A DNA stretch of 15,412 nt. Source: an uncultured Oscillospiraceae bacterium. GTDB lineage: Bacteria; Bacillota; Clostridia; Oscillospirales; Acutalibacteraceae. This document shows, piece after piece, positions 14,411-15,412 of this stretch. Location: assembly GCA_900552225.1 (NCBI GenBank), contig URYX01000024.1, forward strand, positions 1 to 15,412, read 5' to 3'. The translations under genes were made by a program, and so were the position numbers. Below the pieces are notes generated by a model. The model made no database searches. It worked only from the letters and a program-made list of their open reading frames with translations, and was not told where the DNA came from. Numbering within the stretch: the stretch's first letter is position 1; every line of letters starts with the position of its first letter.

Positions 14411-15412
14411 ATGCTGATAGTACAGAAATTCGGCGGCAGCTCGGTTGCCGATGCCGAACGGGTGATGCGGGTGGCCAAGCTCGTCACCGATACCTACAGA
14501 GAGGGAAACGACGTCGTGGTCGTGGTTTCCGCTCAGGGAGACACCACGGACGACCTGATTGCGAAGGCGGAGGAGATCAATCCCGACGCCAGCAAGCGGG
14601 AGATGGATATGCTGATGGCCGCAGGCGAGCAGATTTCCATTGCGCTGCTGGCCATGGCCATTGAAAAGCTCGGCTGCCCGGTCATTTCCCTGCTCGGCTG
14701 GCAGGCCGGGTTTCAGACCAGCACCGCGCATTCGATTGCGCGGATCAAGAAGGTCATGCCGGAGCGTATCCGCTCCGCACTCGACAAGAAGAAAATCGTG
14801 GTCGTGGCGGGATTCCAGGGGGTGGATCGCTACGACGATGTCACCACGCTCGGACGCGGCGGCTCGGATACCAGCGCCGTAGCCATTGCCGCCGTGCTGC
14901 ACGCGGATGTATGCCGCATTTACACGGATGTCGAGGGGGTCTATACCGCCGACCCGCGCAAGGTGCCGGGGGCCCGCAAGCTCGAGGAAATCACCTATGA
15001 CGAGATGCTGGAGCTGGCCACGCTCGGCGCACAGGTGCTCAACAACCGCTCGGTGGAAATGGCCAAGAAGTACGGCGTGGAGCTGGAGGTGCTCTCCAGC
15101 TTCAGCAATCATCCCGGTACGAAAGTCAAGGAGGTCGTCAAAATGGAAAAAACGCTGATCAAGGGTGTCGCCAAGGACGCCAATGTGGCACGGGTCAAGG
15201 TGCTCGGTGTGCCGGATGAGCCCGGCATTGCCTTTAAGCTGTTCTCCCGGATTGCCAAGGCCCGGATCAATGTGGACATTATTCTGCAGTCGGTCGGACG
15301 CGACGGCACGAAGGACATCAGCTTCACCGTGGCCCGGGCCGACGCCGAGGAGGCTAAGCGGGTCATGGAGGAGAACAAGGAGGCCATTGGCTTCCAGCGC
15401 GTGGAACTCAAC
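14411..15412 (+). CDS. lysC: Aspartate kinase (partial, C-terminus off the window)
   Basis: Phosphorylates aspartate, the entry step to lysine, threonine, methionine and diaminopimelate. 334 codons are present and the frame is open at the window edge; the family is usually about 400 residues. The kinase domain opens with KFGGSS (6-11) and includes GRGGSDTSA (148-156) and the YTDVEGVYTADPR segment, all typical of the amino-acid kinase fold. From about residue 245 the first ACT domain begins (LIKGVAKDANVARVKVLGVPDEPG), followed by INVDIILQS and the start of the second. Start ATG 14411 has GGGAGG 12 bases upstream; an ATG at 14401 is in another frame. The regulatory ACT pair suggests feedback inhibition by lysine and/or threonine. 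The gene could carry other names (ask, dapG). Confidence 0.96.
   Translation, partial: MLIVQKFGGSSVADAERVMRVAKLVTDTYREGNDVVVVVSAQGDTTDDLIAKAEEINPDASKREMDMLMAAGEQISIALLAMAIEKLGCPVISLLGWQAGFQTSTAHSIARIKKVMPERIRSALDKKKIVVVAGFQGVDRYDDVTTLGRGGSDTSAVAIAAVLHADVCRIYTDVEGVYTADPRKVPGARKLEEITYDEMLELATLGAQVLNNRSVEMAKKYGVELEVLSSFSNHPGTKVKEVVKMEKTLIKGVAKDANVARVKVLGVPDEPGIAFKLFSRIAKARINVDIILQSVGRDGTKDISFTVARADAEEAKRVMEENKEAIGFQRVELN

Overview
The window is GC-rich chromosomal DNA from what looks like a Firmicute of the Clostridia, probably near Oscillospiraceae/Ruminococcaceae. The reasons are strong AGGAGG-type ribosome binding sites, the ecfA1-ecfA2-ecfT-truA order, two CvpA-type membrane proteins beside a DUF5711-like protein, a ClpE-type ATPase with an N-terminal zinc finger, and an UPF0735/PheB-type ACT protein ahead of hom and lysC. 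The taxon is an inference from gene content; there is no rRNA in the window. No mobile element, CRISPR array, tRNA or phage gene was seen, and no stretch over 300 bases lacks a gene.

Positions 12301 down to 1 form one long minus-strand block with very small gaps. In transcription order it holds ruvC, ruvA and ruvB (Holliday junction processing), a class I SAM methyltransferase of the RlmI/RlmK type, ecfA1, ecfA2 and ecfT (the energising module of an ECF vitamin/metal transporter, without an S component here), truA (tRNA pseudouridine synthase), a membrane-anchored DUF5711-like protein, a divergent CvpA-like membrane protein, a second and more typical CvpA protein, pgsA (phosphatidylglycerophosphate synthase) and a clpE/clpC-like AAA+ ATPase cut by the left window edge. 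A promoter-like site (TTGTAT-17-TATTCT on the minus strand) lies in the last codons of the first CvpA-like gene. It probably starts or boosts a cvpA-pgsA-clp sub-operon. The ecf genes overlap (ATGA between ecfA1 and ecfA2, 7 bases between ecfA2 and ecfT), which suggests translational coupling.

Positions 12302-12561 are a divergent intergenic region with two good sigma-A-type promoters back to back: TTGCCC-17-TATACT for ruvC and TTGCAT-17-TATAGT for the plus-strand operon. Several G/C-rich inverted repeats overlap both promoters. The leader of the plus-strand operon can fold into two overlapping hairpins, one of which takes in part of the ribosome binding site.

Positions 12562-15412 (plus strand) hold a small helix-turn-helix/ACT protein, homoserine dehydrogenase and aspartate kinase (cut by the right edge): the entry to, and the threonine/methionine branch point of, the aspartate amino-acid family. 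A 118-base gap before lysC carries inverted repeats that cannot all form at once, and is a candidate cis-regulatory RNA.

Most of the window is ordinary housekeeping DNA. The parts most worth a second look are the two non-coding regions of the aspartate-family operon, the dyads of the divergent promoter region, the tandem duplication in the RuvA linker, and the DUF5711/CvpA/CvpA membrane cluster of unknown purpose. No clearly novel system was identified.
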